Shown here in pieces: positions 8,724-16,478 of a DNA stretch of 64,000 nucleotides; positions within the stretch are counted from its first letter, which is position 1, and the number at the start of each line of letters is the position of its first letter. The stretch is taken from contig JANQPL010000019.1 of the NCBI GenBank assembly GCA_028289425.1, positions 1-64,000 on the forward strand, read 5' to 3'. The translations under genes were made by a program, and so were the position numbers. The DNA comes from Alphaproteobacteria bacterium (GTDB lineage Bacteria; Pseudomonadota; Alphaproteobacteria; JANQMY01). The notes beneath the pieces were generated by a model. That model was not told the origin of the DNA, searched no databases, and was given only the letters and a program-made list of their open reading frames with translations.

Positions 8724-9698
8724 CTATTGCGTAAGAGGCAACGTCCAGCTGCATTGTTGAGCTATCTGTTTAGCAACCTCACGCAAGCCGGTAAGATCAA
8801 AGGTGGTCGTGATGGTATGCCCGCCAGCTGGCCTGACCCGGGCAGTGAGTTTAATCTCACCGACCATTGATCTAATGAGCGGAATTGCATTTCCAGTGAT
8901 CGTGGACTTTCGCGTAGACCCCACGGCCCATGTTTGCCTTACGGCTGTACCATCACCAATTCGTGTCGTGACATGTTTGAGGCCGTCGGCACCGAGATAG
9001 ACGCCCCAATCGATCCAGAGGCGCGTACGGTTTGAAGCGCAGGTCATGTAGAGCGTCGGCAATCTGCCAATGCTGTTTCCGCCTTCTGAAGCGCGCAGTG
9101 AGGCGGTGATGATCGCTGAATCATCGATCGGGTCCGTGCGCCGCCGCACATTCCAAACGCCTAGTGGCTGACGCCCGGTGATCTTGCGCAGACAATATTG
9201 CCGGTCGAAGCTGTCCTCGATTTGAAGACAGTCGGTTACTTGTTTAGTCTTAGAATTGGTTTTCTCAGTGGTAGCGGCGACCGGGGTTTCGGCCGGGCGT
9301 GTTTTCACATTGGCATCTACGTCTCTGTCCGCCACGAAATACTCAAGGACGGCAACAACACTGATCGAAAAGGCAATGACGCCAGCGAGAAGCAACGCAC
9401 TGGTTAAGGTTGAGGGCCGTTTCGCGTCTTCCGCAGCCTCTTCCGTTGGCGGTAGCGGGCTGCTGACCTCGGCCTGTTCCGAAGCGGGGTCTCTAAACAC
9501 CAAAGCAAGGAGGCTCAATACAATCGCAACGACGCCCCACTGCATCAATTGGCCAAAGTAGGCGGCATCGACAATGGCTTGTCCCACCGGTCCCAAATCT
9601 GTGGTGCTGACTTTTGACAGTCTGCTTGAGGTCACCGCGCATCCGTACAGGCAGTATGCGGTCCACCCAATCAAAGCCAACCGAAAGAACGTGGACAT
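8724..9698 (-). CDS. Membrane protein with VasI-like C-terminal domain
   Basis: 324 residues. The N-terminal ~125 residues contain about three hydrophobic segments (residues about 5-20, 48-70, 98-120), so the protein is membrane-anchored. The C-terminal ~150 residues match the type VI secretion-associated VasI/EvfG pattern as I remember it: W-V plus PIDDS, an LYMTCASNRT strand, VTTRIGD, QTW, IPLI, RVRPAGGHT, TFDLTGL and a final CSW. Five cysteines occur after residue 155, favouring a periplasmic domain. No T6SS genes occur in the window. It lies 70 bp downstream of the nuclease gene on the same strand, so cotranscription is likely. The role outside T6SS is unknown. Confidence 0.65.
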   Translation of the reverse strand: MSTFFRLALIGWTAYCLYGCAVTSSRLSKVSTTDLGPVGQAIVDAAYFGQLMQWGVVAIVLSLLALVFRDPASEQAEVSSPLPPTEEAAEDAKRPSTLTSALLLAGVIAFSISVVAVLEYFVADRDVDANVKTRPAETPVAATTEKTNSKTKQVTDCLQIEDSFDRQYCLRKITGRQPLGVWNVRRRTDPIDDSAIITASLRASEGGNSIGRLPTLYMTCASNRTRLWIDWGVYLGADGLKHVTTRIGDGTAVRQTWAVGSTRKSTITGNAIPLIRSMVGEIKLTARVRPAGGHTITTTFDLTGLREVAKQIAQQCSWTLPLTQ

Positions 9699-9767
9699 GT
9701 CAATTACCCCCCGACGCTCATCTTTGAGTGATCTTTCACCTCCGGCTGAAGGCCTCTCGTCTCCAAC

Positions 9768-11027
9768 TCAAGACTCGTTTGCGCTCAAGCGGGCCATCTG
9801 GTCGGTAAAGGCCTCAATCGCTGCAAGCCATTGATCTTGCACTTCCAAGAGCATGACGATTGTCGGGGGATTGCCGTCCTTGCTGACAAACCAGCTCTTA
9901 TCGTTTTTGATCACATTGCCGTCGATGGCTGCCCTGAGGGCCTCGATGTAAGAACGACAAACCGACTTCTCTTCCGGCGTCTCTGTTGCCCACTCCAACG
10001 GATCGGTGCGCACTTTCCCGTTGGAGGCGATGGACGCGAGATTGAAGCTCTGACCGTCAGGCCTCTGCCATTTGAGGCTCATGGCCCGTTTGAGGTCCGG
10101 CAGGACACCTAGTGGCTCAAGCCGTTCGACAAATTCCCGTAATTGCCGCGGCAGTGTTGGATCGGAGATGGCCAGTTGCTCATAGAACATTTCGTGAGTG
10201 ATGGAGGTGCGTCGGCCGCTCCCTGACGCGCGCGAGCTGCTCGTTTCAGCGGGTGCGGAGATGACAAGCCCGCCTGTCTCCGCGCGAACTATGCCGCGTT
10301 CAATATTGATGGTCCGCGCTAGGATGCGCGGCTGCACAAGGTAGGTGTCGTCCTCCGTCAGGCGATGAACCGATAGCTCGACTAGCCCCAAGGTGAAGTG
10401 GGCGCCTGCGTGACGCTGGAGATACTCAGCGAGGTTCTCAGACCCTTGGCGAATACCATCGCCGACAATAAGAAGAAGAAACCGGCCAAGCTTGAGATTG
10501 CGCGTGACCGCATCGACAAACTCCGCTTCCGACAAAACATCCGCATCGGCCACGTAATTGTAGAGTTTTGAGTCCGGCCGTTGACCGTCAAAACCTTTTG
10601 CGCTTCCGATCGCTTGTTCGAGATCTTCATAACTGCAGCGGGACAGGGCATCGGCATAGTCGATAATTTGTGCAACGACCTGTCGCCGCGCTTCGGGATT
10701 GCGCCACAGCTTGCATTCTACGAGGATCAAACCGCCTGTGGGCGTCACGAAGAGATTGTCGATAGGACCTGCACGTGTCGGCAATTCCCGGCAGACGGCA
10801 ACACATGGAGAAAGGCTCGGTTCCAGTTCGGAGATGGGAAGCAGGGCTGGCTTTCGAAAGATCAGATCTTGAAGCCAATCTTCGTCGAAAGAGTCATCCC
10901 CATCGCCCCGCAGCGGTACCGGCGCCAAATCAACGATCTGTGGTTCAGCTCCCGCCTTGGAGACCAAAAGAGGCCGGCCGTATTGGCGGGTGCCTACCGC
11001 ACGTACATTTCGGTCATCAAACCCCAT
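9768..11027 (-). CDS. PD-(D/E)xK nuclease-like protein
   Basis: 419 residues. A restriction-endonuclease-type core is visible: D90 in GPIDN, then FVTPTGGLILVECKLW with E104 and K106, followed by the R..VVAQIIDYA helix, giving the D-x13-ExK pattern. The N-terminal DEDWLQDLIFRKPALLP helix also resembles NucS/Shedu-like nucleases. The C-terminal half has no recognised domain but ends in helices. ATG 11027 is preceded by AGGTGAG. It is divergent from an XRE regulator with an inverted repeat between them, and followed by the VasI-like membrane gene. This layout resembles controller-regulated restriction genes; a defence role is inferred, not shown. Confidence 0.7.
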   Translation of the reverse strand: MGFDDRNVRAVGTRQYGRPLLVSKAGAEPQIVDLAPVPLRGDGDDSFDEDWLQDLIFRKPALLPISELEPSLSPCVAVCRELPTRAGPIDNLFVTPTGGLILVECKLWRNPEARRQVVAQIIDYADALSRCSYEDLEQAIGSAKGFDGQRPDSKLYNYVADADVLSEAEFVDAVTRNLKLGRFLLLIVGDGIRQGSENLAEYLQRHAGAHFTLGLVELSVHRLTEDDTYLVQPRILARTINIERGIVRAETGGLVISAPAETSSSRASGSGRRTSITHEMFYEQLAISDPTLPRQLREFVERLEPLGVLPDLKRAMSLKWQRPDGQSFNLASIASNGKVRTDPLEWATETPEEKSVCRSYIEALRAAIDGNVIKNDKSWFVSKDGNPPTIVMLLEVQDQWLAAIEAFTDQMARLSANES

Positions 11028-11108
11028 AGGCTCACCTAAGATGAAGTCCCTCCACGCACACTCGAATGTGGCAGGCGCGTGTCAAACTCCCGTCTCACGA
11101 GTTTTACG

Positions 11109-11140
11109 ATACGACGCCCTAGAAGTGAAGTCCGTCGTAT
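11109..11140. promoter_or_regulatory. Candidate operator ATACGACG/CGTCGTAT
   Basis: A perfect 8-bp inverted repeat with a 16-bp spacer, centred in the 155-bp gap between the divergent nuclease and XRE regulator. Placement and symmetry fit an autoregulated operator bound by the XRE protein. Confidence 0.5.
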
Positions 11141-11182
11141 TAGTTCATGGTGGAATGGTTAACCCGCACCCAGGATGCGGGT

Positions 11183-11533
11183 ATGTCAAAGACCTTGAAG
11201 TCACATATTGGGTCGAAGCTGCGGCTTGCGCGTCAGAAGGAGGGCCTTACCCAGGAACAACTTGGCGCAAAGGTCCACAAATCGACGGAGGCCATCAGCA
11301 ATATCGAGCGGGGGAACGCCTTCACATCGATCGAAACCCTCGACAAGTTCGCCCAAGCGCTCAACGTGCCGTTGATCTACTTCTTCGAAGACTATGACCG
11401 GAAATCGCGCCGGGGCCGCCAAAAGTCCGAAACCCGTCTTGCACTGGTCAATGCGATCGGCGATCTCAGCGACCGCGATGTACAGATTGTCGCGAACCTA
11501 GTGGACAGTCTACTCCAAAACAGAAAACGCTAA
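11183..11533 (+). CDS. XRE-family transcriptional regulator
   Basis: 116 residues. A standard HTH_3 domain occupies about residues 9-65: KLRLARQKEGLTQEQLG, then the recognition helix region STEAISNIERG and IETLDKFAQALNVP. The C-terminal 50 residues are charged and helical. ATG 11183 is preferred over 11147 because it begins at the conserved HTH spacing. Similar small regulators control restriction-modification genes (C proteins) or prophage-like elements. It is divergent from the nuclease and about 690 bp upstream of the methyltransferase. Confidence 0.88.
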   Translation: MSKTLKSHIGSKLRLARQKEGLTQEQLGAKVHKSTEAISNIERGNAFTSIETLDKFAQALNVPLIYFFEDYDRKSRRGRQKSETRLALVNAIGDLSDRDVQIVANLVDSLLQNRKR

Positions 11534-11658
11534 AGCGAACTCTGCACTTTTCAGTCGAGCCTTGACTGAGTTCGCGATTTCAACTCTGATCCAATAATTG
11601 ATTCGGAGGCAACTCGGATCGTGTTGGTGGAACCGTTGAGCTGATTGTTAGTTTAACT

Positions 11659-11689
11659 CGGTAGAAGTCTGAACACATAGACTCTACCG
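11659..11689. ncRNA. Strong stem-loop
   Basis: CGGTAG (11659-11664), a bulged A, AGTCT (11666-11670), an 8-nt loop, AGACT and CTACCG (84-89) form an 11-bp stem with one bulge. There is no T-run on either strand, so an intrinsic terminator is unlikely. It might be a structured RNA or a protein site. Confidence 0.45.
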
Positions 11690-11774
11690 TTCCAACACGG
11701 GCACGCGACACAATGGATTATTGACCGCGGCCGCAAATCAGATTGCCCGAGCTAAATAGAGTTATTTCTCCCGT

Positions 11775-11838
11775 GAACCATGGAGGGTTGTGGAGAGATA
11801 GCGGTGTTTTAACCCGCTGTCGCTTCGTTCCATGGTTC
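11775..11838. repeat. 10-bp inverted repeat enclosing a smaller hairpin
   Basis: GAACCATGGA at 11775-11784 and TCCATGGTTC at 11829-11838 are perfect complements. Between them AGCGG and CCGCT (about 11800-11817) can pair, giving a cruciform-like nested structure. CCATGG is itself palindromic. It could be an integrase att site, an origin-like element or an RNA. Confidence 0.5.
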
Positions 11839-12088
11839 GTGAAGCGTCAGCACATTTGAAGGATGTTGGCGTGAGAATTCTACGAAACTGTTTCAGGTCT
11901 CTCCCCAAATTTTATTCGTGTACGGATAATTTACGTTCACTCAATCGTTGCCCGATCAGATTTTGCGTGCTTAACGATGGTTTCGCCGCGCGCATGCGTA
12001 CGGCTCGACCACTCTTCGGCGCGCCGGAGGATAGCCGGTCGGAATGCTGCACCTGCATTGCCGCGGAATTCCAGCTTTCGAGGCACAA

Positions 12089-12108
12089 GTGTGAAATTAA
12101 TTTCACAC
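12089..12108. promoter_or_regulatory. Perfect 20-bp palindrome, likely operator
   Basis: GTGTGAAATT followed immediately by its exact reverse complement AATTTCACAC, about 110 bp upstream of the methyltransferase start. A spacerless 20-bp palindrome is a strong sign of a dimeric regulator site, and the XRE protein encoded 560 bp upstream is the obvious local candidate. The likeness to the lac operator half-site is superficial. Confidence 0.6.
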
Positions 12109-12220
12109 CCGTTACAGCATCTGGTGCGGGTAAACCTCTTTTGCTTGATACACCCTACAACATCCATCTCACTGGTATTCGACCGGTAAACCCAAGTCAG
12201 AACTTGCGGGGTGCCACGTC

Positions 12221-13645
12221 ATGAGCAGGCGCAGATTACCGAAACCCTCCAGAACATCTAGGCCAGCTTCAGGAAATCGCCGGAAGCGGAAAACCAAAAG
12301 CACCGACCTGGTTGCGGTCGTGCGAAAGACAAACGGCAAACTGGAATTTGAGCTTGTTCCAATCAAGGCGATACGGATCAATCCGTATGCCGCGCGCACT
12401 CACACCAAAGATCAAATCGAACGGCTTGTGCGTCTCTACATGGAGTTTGGCTTTGTCGTCCCGATTGTTATCGATGAAAACAACGTCATTCTCGCAGGTC
12501 ATCTGCGATTTGCCGCGGTACTAGCGCGAGGCGACCAATTCATTCCTGCCGTTCGCGTTTCCGAGTTGTCGGAAAGACAAAAACGGGCGTTCATGCTCGC
12601 GGATAACAAACTAGCCGAGCTGTCGGGTTGGGATCAAAGAAAGGTTTACCAGGAGCTTTGTTTTCTATCCGGTGCGGATCTTTCGATAACGATAGAAGAC
12701 ATAGGGTTTGACATTGCAGAGATTGACCTCACCTTCCAAAACCACGGCGATCACAATCTGGCCCGCGCAGAGGTCATGCCGAACGAGGCCGACCTACCCA
12801 AGGTAACGCGCAAGGGCGATATCTGGATTATCGGGAGGCACGTCCTGATCTGCGGTGATGCCCTCGATCCATATACGCTGCGCGCGCTCCTTATGAGCGA
12901 AACCGCACGGATCGTCGTTACCGATCCTCCCTACAACGTCAAAGTCGACGGCCATGTAAGTGGCAAGGGGGCGAAGAGGCACCGAGAGTTTGCCATGGCG
13001 TCCGGCGAGATGTCTGAGGCCGAATTCAGACAATTCTTATGTGAAACCCTGCAAAACCTTATTGCCTATTCCGATAACGGTGCCCTGCTCTACATCTTTA
13101 TGGACTGGCGTCACATCCGCATCTTGCTCGATGCGGCGCGCGAGTTGGGCCTCACCCTGCATAACATCTGTGTCTGGTCGAAGACCAATGCCGGCATGGG
13201 CAGTATGTATCGATCGCAGCACGAACTGGTTGCTGTGTTCAAACACGGCAATTCCCCTCACATCAACAACATTAAACTCGGCAAGTATGGCCGTAATCGC
13301 AGCAATGTCTGGACTTGCGCAGGTGCCAATAGTTTCGGCGGCGATCGCTCTGAGATGCTGGATATGCACCCGACCGTGAAACCGGTTGAGCTGATCAAGG
13401 ACATCATCCTTGACTGCACCAAACGAGACGACATCGTCGTCGACTGTTTTGCCGGTTCTGGGTCCACCATTCTCGCCGCCGAAATTACCGGACGACGCGC
13501 CTACGCCGCCGAAATCGACGAACTCTATGTGGATACCGCGGTCCGCCGCTGGGAGGCTTACACAGGCGCGCAGGCAGTCCACGCGGACACAGGCATGACA
13601 TTCGCCGAGATGACCGATGTGCGCAATCCACCGGCCTCGGACTGA
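12221..13645 (+). CDS. ParB-domain/DNA adenine or cytosine-N4 methyltransferase fusion
   Basis: 474 residues. Residues about 45-170 form a ParB-like domain (INPYAARTHTKDQI, then ILAGHLRFAA, the equivalent of the GxGR box). Residues about 185-450 are an N6-adenine/N4-cytosine methyltransferase: catalytic motif IV VTDPPYN near 230, HPTVKPVELI, and SAM motif I VDCFAGSGST near 407. Motif IV before motif I is beta-class order. Phages and integrated elements often carry such ParB-MTase fusions without a cognate endonuclease. It starts the plus-strand set with DUF5681 and terminase. Protection of element DNA, or pairing with the divergent nuclease, are both possible. Confidence 0.9.
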   Translation: MSRRRLPKPSRTSRPASGNRRKRKTKSTDLVAVVRKTNGKLEFELVPIKAIRINPYAARTHTKDQIERLVRLYMEFGFVVPIVIDENNVILAGHLRFAAVLARGDQFIPAVRVSELSERQKRAFMLADNKLAELSGWDQRKVYQELCFLSGADLSITIEDIGFDIAEIDLTFQNHGDHNLARAEVMPNEADLPKVTRKGDIWIIGRHVLICGDALDPYTLRALLMSETARIVVTDPPYNVKVDGHVSGKGAKRHREFAMASGEMSEAEFRQFLCETLQNLIAYSDNGALLYIFMDWRHIRILLDAARELGLTLHNICVWSKTNAGMGSMYRSQHELVAVFKHGNSPHINNIKLGKYGRNRSNVWTCAGANSFGGDRSEMLDMHPTVKPVELIKDIILDCTKRDDIVVDCFAGSGSTILAAEITGRRAYAAEIDELYVDTAVRRWEAYTGAQAVHADTGMTFAEMTDVRNPPASD

Positions 13646-13740
13646 CGCCATGGCAACGCAAACCGCCATCACATCATACAACCAATTGGAGGGGAATGAA
13701 GTGAAACATCACCCTAAATCAATCTTTATACGGAGGTACT

Positions 13741-14130
13741 ATGCCAAAGGACAATGACAAGGTCGGCTATAAAAAGCCACCGAAAAGCGGACAATTTAGG
13801 AAGGGGCAATCAGGTAACCCCAAAGGACGTCCGAAAGGTGCAAAGAGCCTAAAAACCGAACTCTTAGAAGAGTTGAATGCCATGATTACGGTGACCGAAA
13901 ACGGAAAGACAAAAAGAATCACACGTCGACGTGCAGTTCTATTGCGGCTCATTGGGAAAGCTTTTGAAAGCGATGTGCGCGCCATTTCACAACTTGCCAA
14001 GCTGGCTTTGGAGGCTGAACGCGAGGTGGAAAAAGCCGCCCCGGCAAAGGATATCACAGAAAGTGATCGAAAGATCATGGAGCGGCTTGAGAAACGAATT
14101 GCTCTCAAACACAAAGAAAAGGACGGGTAA
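13741..14130 (+). CDS. DUF5681 domain protein
   Basis: 129 residues. The N-terminus has the DUF5681 signature GYKKPPKSGQF-KGQSGNPKGRPKG, a glycine/lysine-rich basic arm, followed by a helical middle (ENGKTKRITRRRAVLLRLIGKA) and a charged C-terminus. An excellent ribosome-binding site (CGGAGGT) precedes ATG 13741. In alphaproteobacterial genomes this family is regularly next to a large terminase, which here begins only 3 bp downstream, so a small-terminase-like or terminase-accessory role is a fair inference; direct evidence is lacking. Confidence 0.85.
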   Translation: MPKDNDKVGYKKPPKSGQFRKGQSGNPKGRPKGAKSLKTELLEELNAMITVTENGKTKRITRRRAVLLRLIGKAFESDVRAISQLAKLALEAEREVEKAAPAKDITESDRKIMERLEKRIALKHKEKDG

Positions 14131-14133
14131 CCA

Positions 14134-15618
14134 ATGACAGACACTTCTTTTACAACCGAAGAGCTTGACGCAATTCTGCGGACTGATTTTCAGGCATTCA
14201 TGGAGAAAGCCTTTGCTGAACTTAATCCAGGCAAACAATTCGTGGACGGTGAATATATCCAAGCGATGACCTATTCATTGGTGAAAGTTGCAAATAGAGA
14301 AACAGGTCGGCTGGTGGTCACCATGCCTCCCCGATATCTGAAAACTCATTGCACGACCATCTCTTTCGTGGCTTGGCTGCTTGGTAAGGATCCGACGCTA
14401 AAGATTGTATGTGTTTCATACAACGAGAAACTCGCTCACGATTTTTCGATTCAATGTCGAAAAGTCATGAAATCAGACTGGTACAAACGAGTTTTTCCGA
14501 ACACGGTTATTGATGCAGACAAAGACACGGCAGCTGAGTTTTGGACTACCAAAGGTGGCGCGCGAATTGCAACCTCAATTGGCGGAACGGTAACTGGAAA
14601 AGGGGGCGACATTATAATCCTGGACGACCAAATGAAGGCCGACGATGCCTTGTCGCAAGTGGCTAGGACAAAAGCGATCAATTCTTATCGAAATACGTTG
14701 CTTTCCCGCCCAGACGATAAGTCGGCGGCCCGCTTCATCCTTGTCGGACAGCGTCTCCATATTGATGATCTTGTAGGTTACATCCTCGAAAACGAAGAAT
14801 GGGATCATCTCAACCTCCCGGCAATCGCGACGGAGCATCAAGAGATTGAAATTGGCGAGAGCTTGGTATGGCACCGTACGCCGGGTGATGTACTACACAA
14901 AGAGCGCGAGACACGAGAAGACCTGGACAAGCTCAAGAAAGCGATGGGTCCGTTTGCTTTTGAAGCTCAGTACCAACAATCTCCAGTGCCTGAGCAAGGC
15001 AATCTTTTCAAGAAGGAGTGGATTCAGCGATATGACAAGCCTCCGGGCGTCGATGCCATGGATATGATAGTCATATCCTGTGACACGGCATCCAGCGAAG
15101 GCGAAAACAACTCATACTCGGCCTGCCTTGTGTTCGGGGTTAAAGACAAACGTTACTACCTTCTAGATGTACACCGCGGTCAGTGGCTCTATACAGACCT
15201 TAGACGAAACATCATCAAACTCTGTCAGGGCTTTCCGTCGCCGGTACTTCTTATCGAGAAAGCTTCATCAGGCTTGCAACTGTTACCGGACCTTTCTCAA
15301 AATAGTAGTTTCAACCCCATTGGCATACCTCCTGAGAAAGACAAGGCCGTTCGGTTCGGGCGCGAGAGTGTTGCCATCGAGGAAAAGCGCCTCTTCCTTC
15401 CAAAGGACGGTCCATTCATCGCAGATTTTGAAAAAGAACTACTGACGTTTCCTATGGGGAAACATGACGATCAGGTCGACGCATTAACGCAATTCTTGTA
15501 TTGGATGCGACAGCGTGAACAGCCGAAGCCGACAATGAAAGTCTACACAATGGACATGTTCTCGGACGGTCCAAGTGACTATGATTTTGCAAAGGTGACC
15601 GGCCTTGACAAGCTTTAG
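14134..15618 (+). CDS. Phage large terminase subunit (TerL-like)
   Basis: 494 residues. ATPase half: variant Walker A MPPRYLKTH (residues 64-72), a VCVSYN strand, and Walker B IIILDD (160-165); TGKGGD and VGQRLH also match the family. Nuclease half: ISCDTASS (RNase-H-like first aspartate), LIEKASSG and the C-terminal KHDDQVDALTQ. This is the TIGR01630-type putative large terminase, complete in length. It packages DNA into phage heads in known systems, but no portal, protease, capsid or tail gene follows; the next gene is on the opposite strand. Either a degraded prophage or a module reused by the element. Confidence 0.9.
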   Translation: MTDTSFTTEELDAILRTDFQAFMEKAFAELNPGKQFVDGEYIQAMTYSLVKVANRETGRLVVTMPPRYLKTHCTTISFVAWLLGKDPTLKIVCVSYNEKLAHDFSIQCRKVMKSDWYKRVFPNTVIDADKDTAAEFWTTKGGARIATSIGGTVTGKGGDIIILDDQMKADDALSQVARTKAINSYRNTLLSRPDDKSAARFILVGQRLHIDDLVGYILENEEWDHLNLPAIATEHQEIEIGESLVWHRTPGDVLHKERETREDLDKLKKAMGPFAFEAQYQQSPVPEQGNLFKKEWIQRYDKPPGVDAMDMIVISCDTASSEGENNSYSACLVFGVKDKRYYLLDVHRGQWLYTDLRRNIIKLCQGFPSPVLLIEKASSGLQLLPDLSQNSSFNPIGIPPEKDKAVRFGRESVAIEEKRLFLPKDGPFIADFEKELLTFPMGKHDDQVDALTQFLYWMRQREQPKPTMKVYTMDMFSDGPSDYDFAKVTGLDKL

Positions 15619-15635
15619 TCGCGGGAAAGCCCTTA

Positions 15636-15995
15636 TCAACTTTTTCTTATATCGGCCAGATCCTCCGAGAGCTTTTCAGCGTCTCGGAGGATGGCGCCCA
15701 AATATATGTGATCGAGCGAGTCCTCTGGAATGGTTTCCCCTTCTGAGAAGAAAAACTCTCGATAGCGATTAAGCTTTACTATTAAGTCAGAAAGCGATTG
15801 TGCAGGATACGCAGCAATCTTCAGATCAAGATCGACAAGTTGGTCGAGCACTCTTCGTCGCTCGGCACTTTCTTCTGTAAGCTGACCATATTCAAGTCGC
15901 GCAAGCATCCATTTTCGCTGAAAAACCAAATCTCTCATCAAATCGAATCCAGTCACCGCGACAGCCTCAGTGTGCCGCTTTTTCGTTCTCCACAC
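15636..15995 (-). CDS. Hypothetical protein, 119 aa, helical
   Basis: Convergent with the terminase (17 bp apart). It is rich in charged helical segments (RDLVFQRKWMLARLEYGQL, DAEKLSEDLADI), has no signal peptide and no membrane segment. The start may be internal at MRDLVF. No family recognised. It may be a regulator or antitoxin-like protein, but nothing in the sequence proves that. Confidence 0.45.
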   Translation of the reverse strand: MWRTKKRHTEAVAVTGFDLMRDLVFQRKWMLARLEYGQLTEESAERRRVLDQLVDLDLKIAAYPAQSLSDLIVKLNRYREFFFSEGETIPEDSLDHIYLGAILRDAEKLSEDLADIRKS

Positions 15996-16478
15996 TGACG
16001 CTCAGTGGAAACCGGAAGTCAAGAGTACTAGGTGACAGGCTAAAGCATTAGCGCCGACATGGCATAGTTGTCACGTCTAGGCGCGAATGGCCAATGGGCC
16101 TTATGTAAATCCAGCGATGATCTGCGCCCTGGGCGGCGCCTCAATTATCCTGCTGGGACATTTGTAAACTGCCAAAGTGGGAGATTACTAACTTGCTGCC
16201 ACAACAAGCTGGGCGGATAACGTGTCTTATGGAAAATTGCCGAGTTTGTTGAACGTCTGTATTTCGCCATTCTCTGCCGTTCACAGTCTAAACCTGTATG
16301 ACCGCTATGCGCGCATAACCGGACATGCATTTGAATACTCTAGGGGACACCACCGTTGTTTCGGGGTAGAATTTGAAATCATTGGAAATGTGAAAAAATA
16401 CGGATAACTCTGCAATGAAGTCAAAAGTGCAGTTCTGAAAGGTCGTTTGATCGATAATTGTGGGAACGGGATAGCGGC
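15996..16478. other. Intergenic region before the ATPase gene
   Basis: Nearly 480 bp without a credible gene. Promoters for the ATPase should be here, and the stretch just before it is AT-rich (around 16385-16460). No clear hairpin or repeat is visible. Confidence 0.4.

Larger units (their letters stand above)
11534..12220. other. 687-bp noncoding region rich in inverted repeats
   Basis: No credible gene lies between the XRE regulator and the methyltransferase; the short frames here have no family resemblance. Instead the region holds at least three strong symmetric elements (11659-11689, 11775-11838, 12089-12108), listed separately. Such density suggests regulatory RNA, an operator set, or a recombination/transfer site. 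Confidence 0.6.

Noticed and set aside
12089-12108. Lac operator resemblance
   Set aside because: The half-site AATTTCACAC matches, but no LacI-type protein or sugar genes are nearby; it is better treated as a local palindromic operator.
9768-13645. Classical type II restriction-modification system
   Set aside because: The methyltransferase is fused to ParB and 1.2 kb away in opposite orientation to the nuclease; the pair may be functional, but the type II assignment is not supported by sequence alone.
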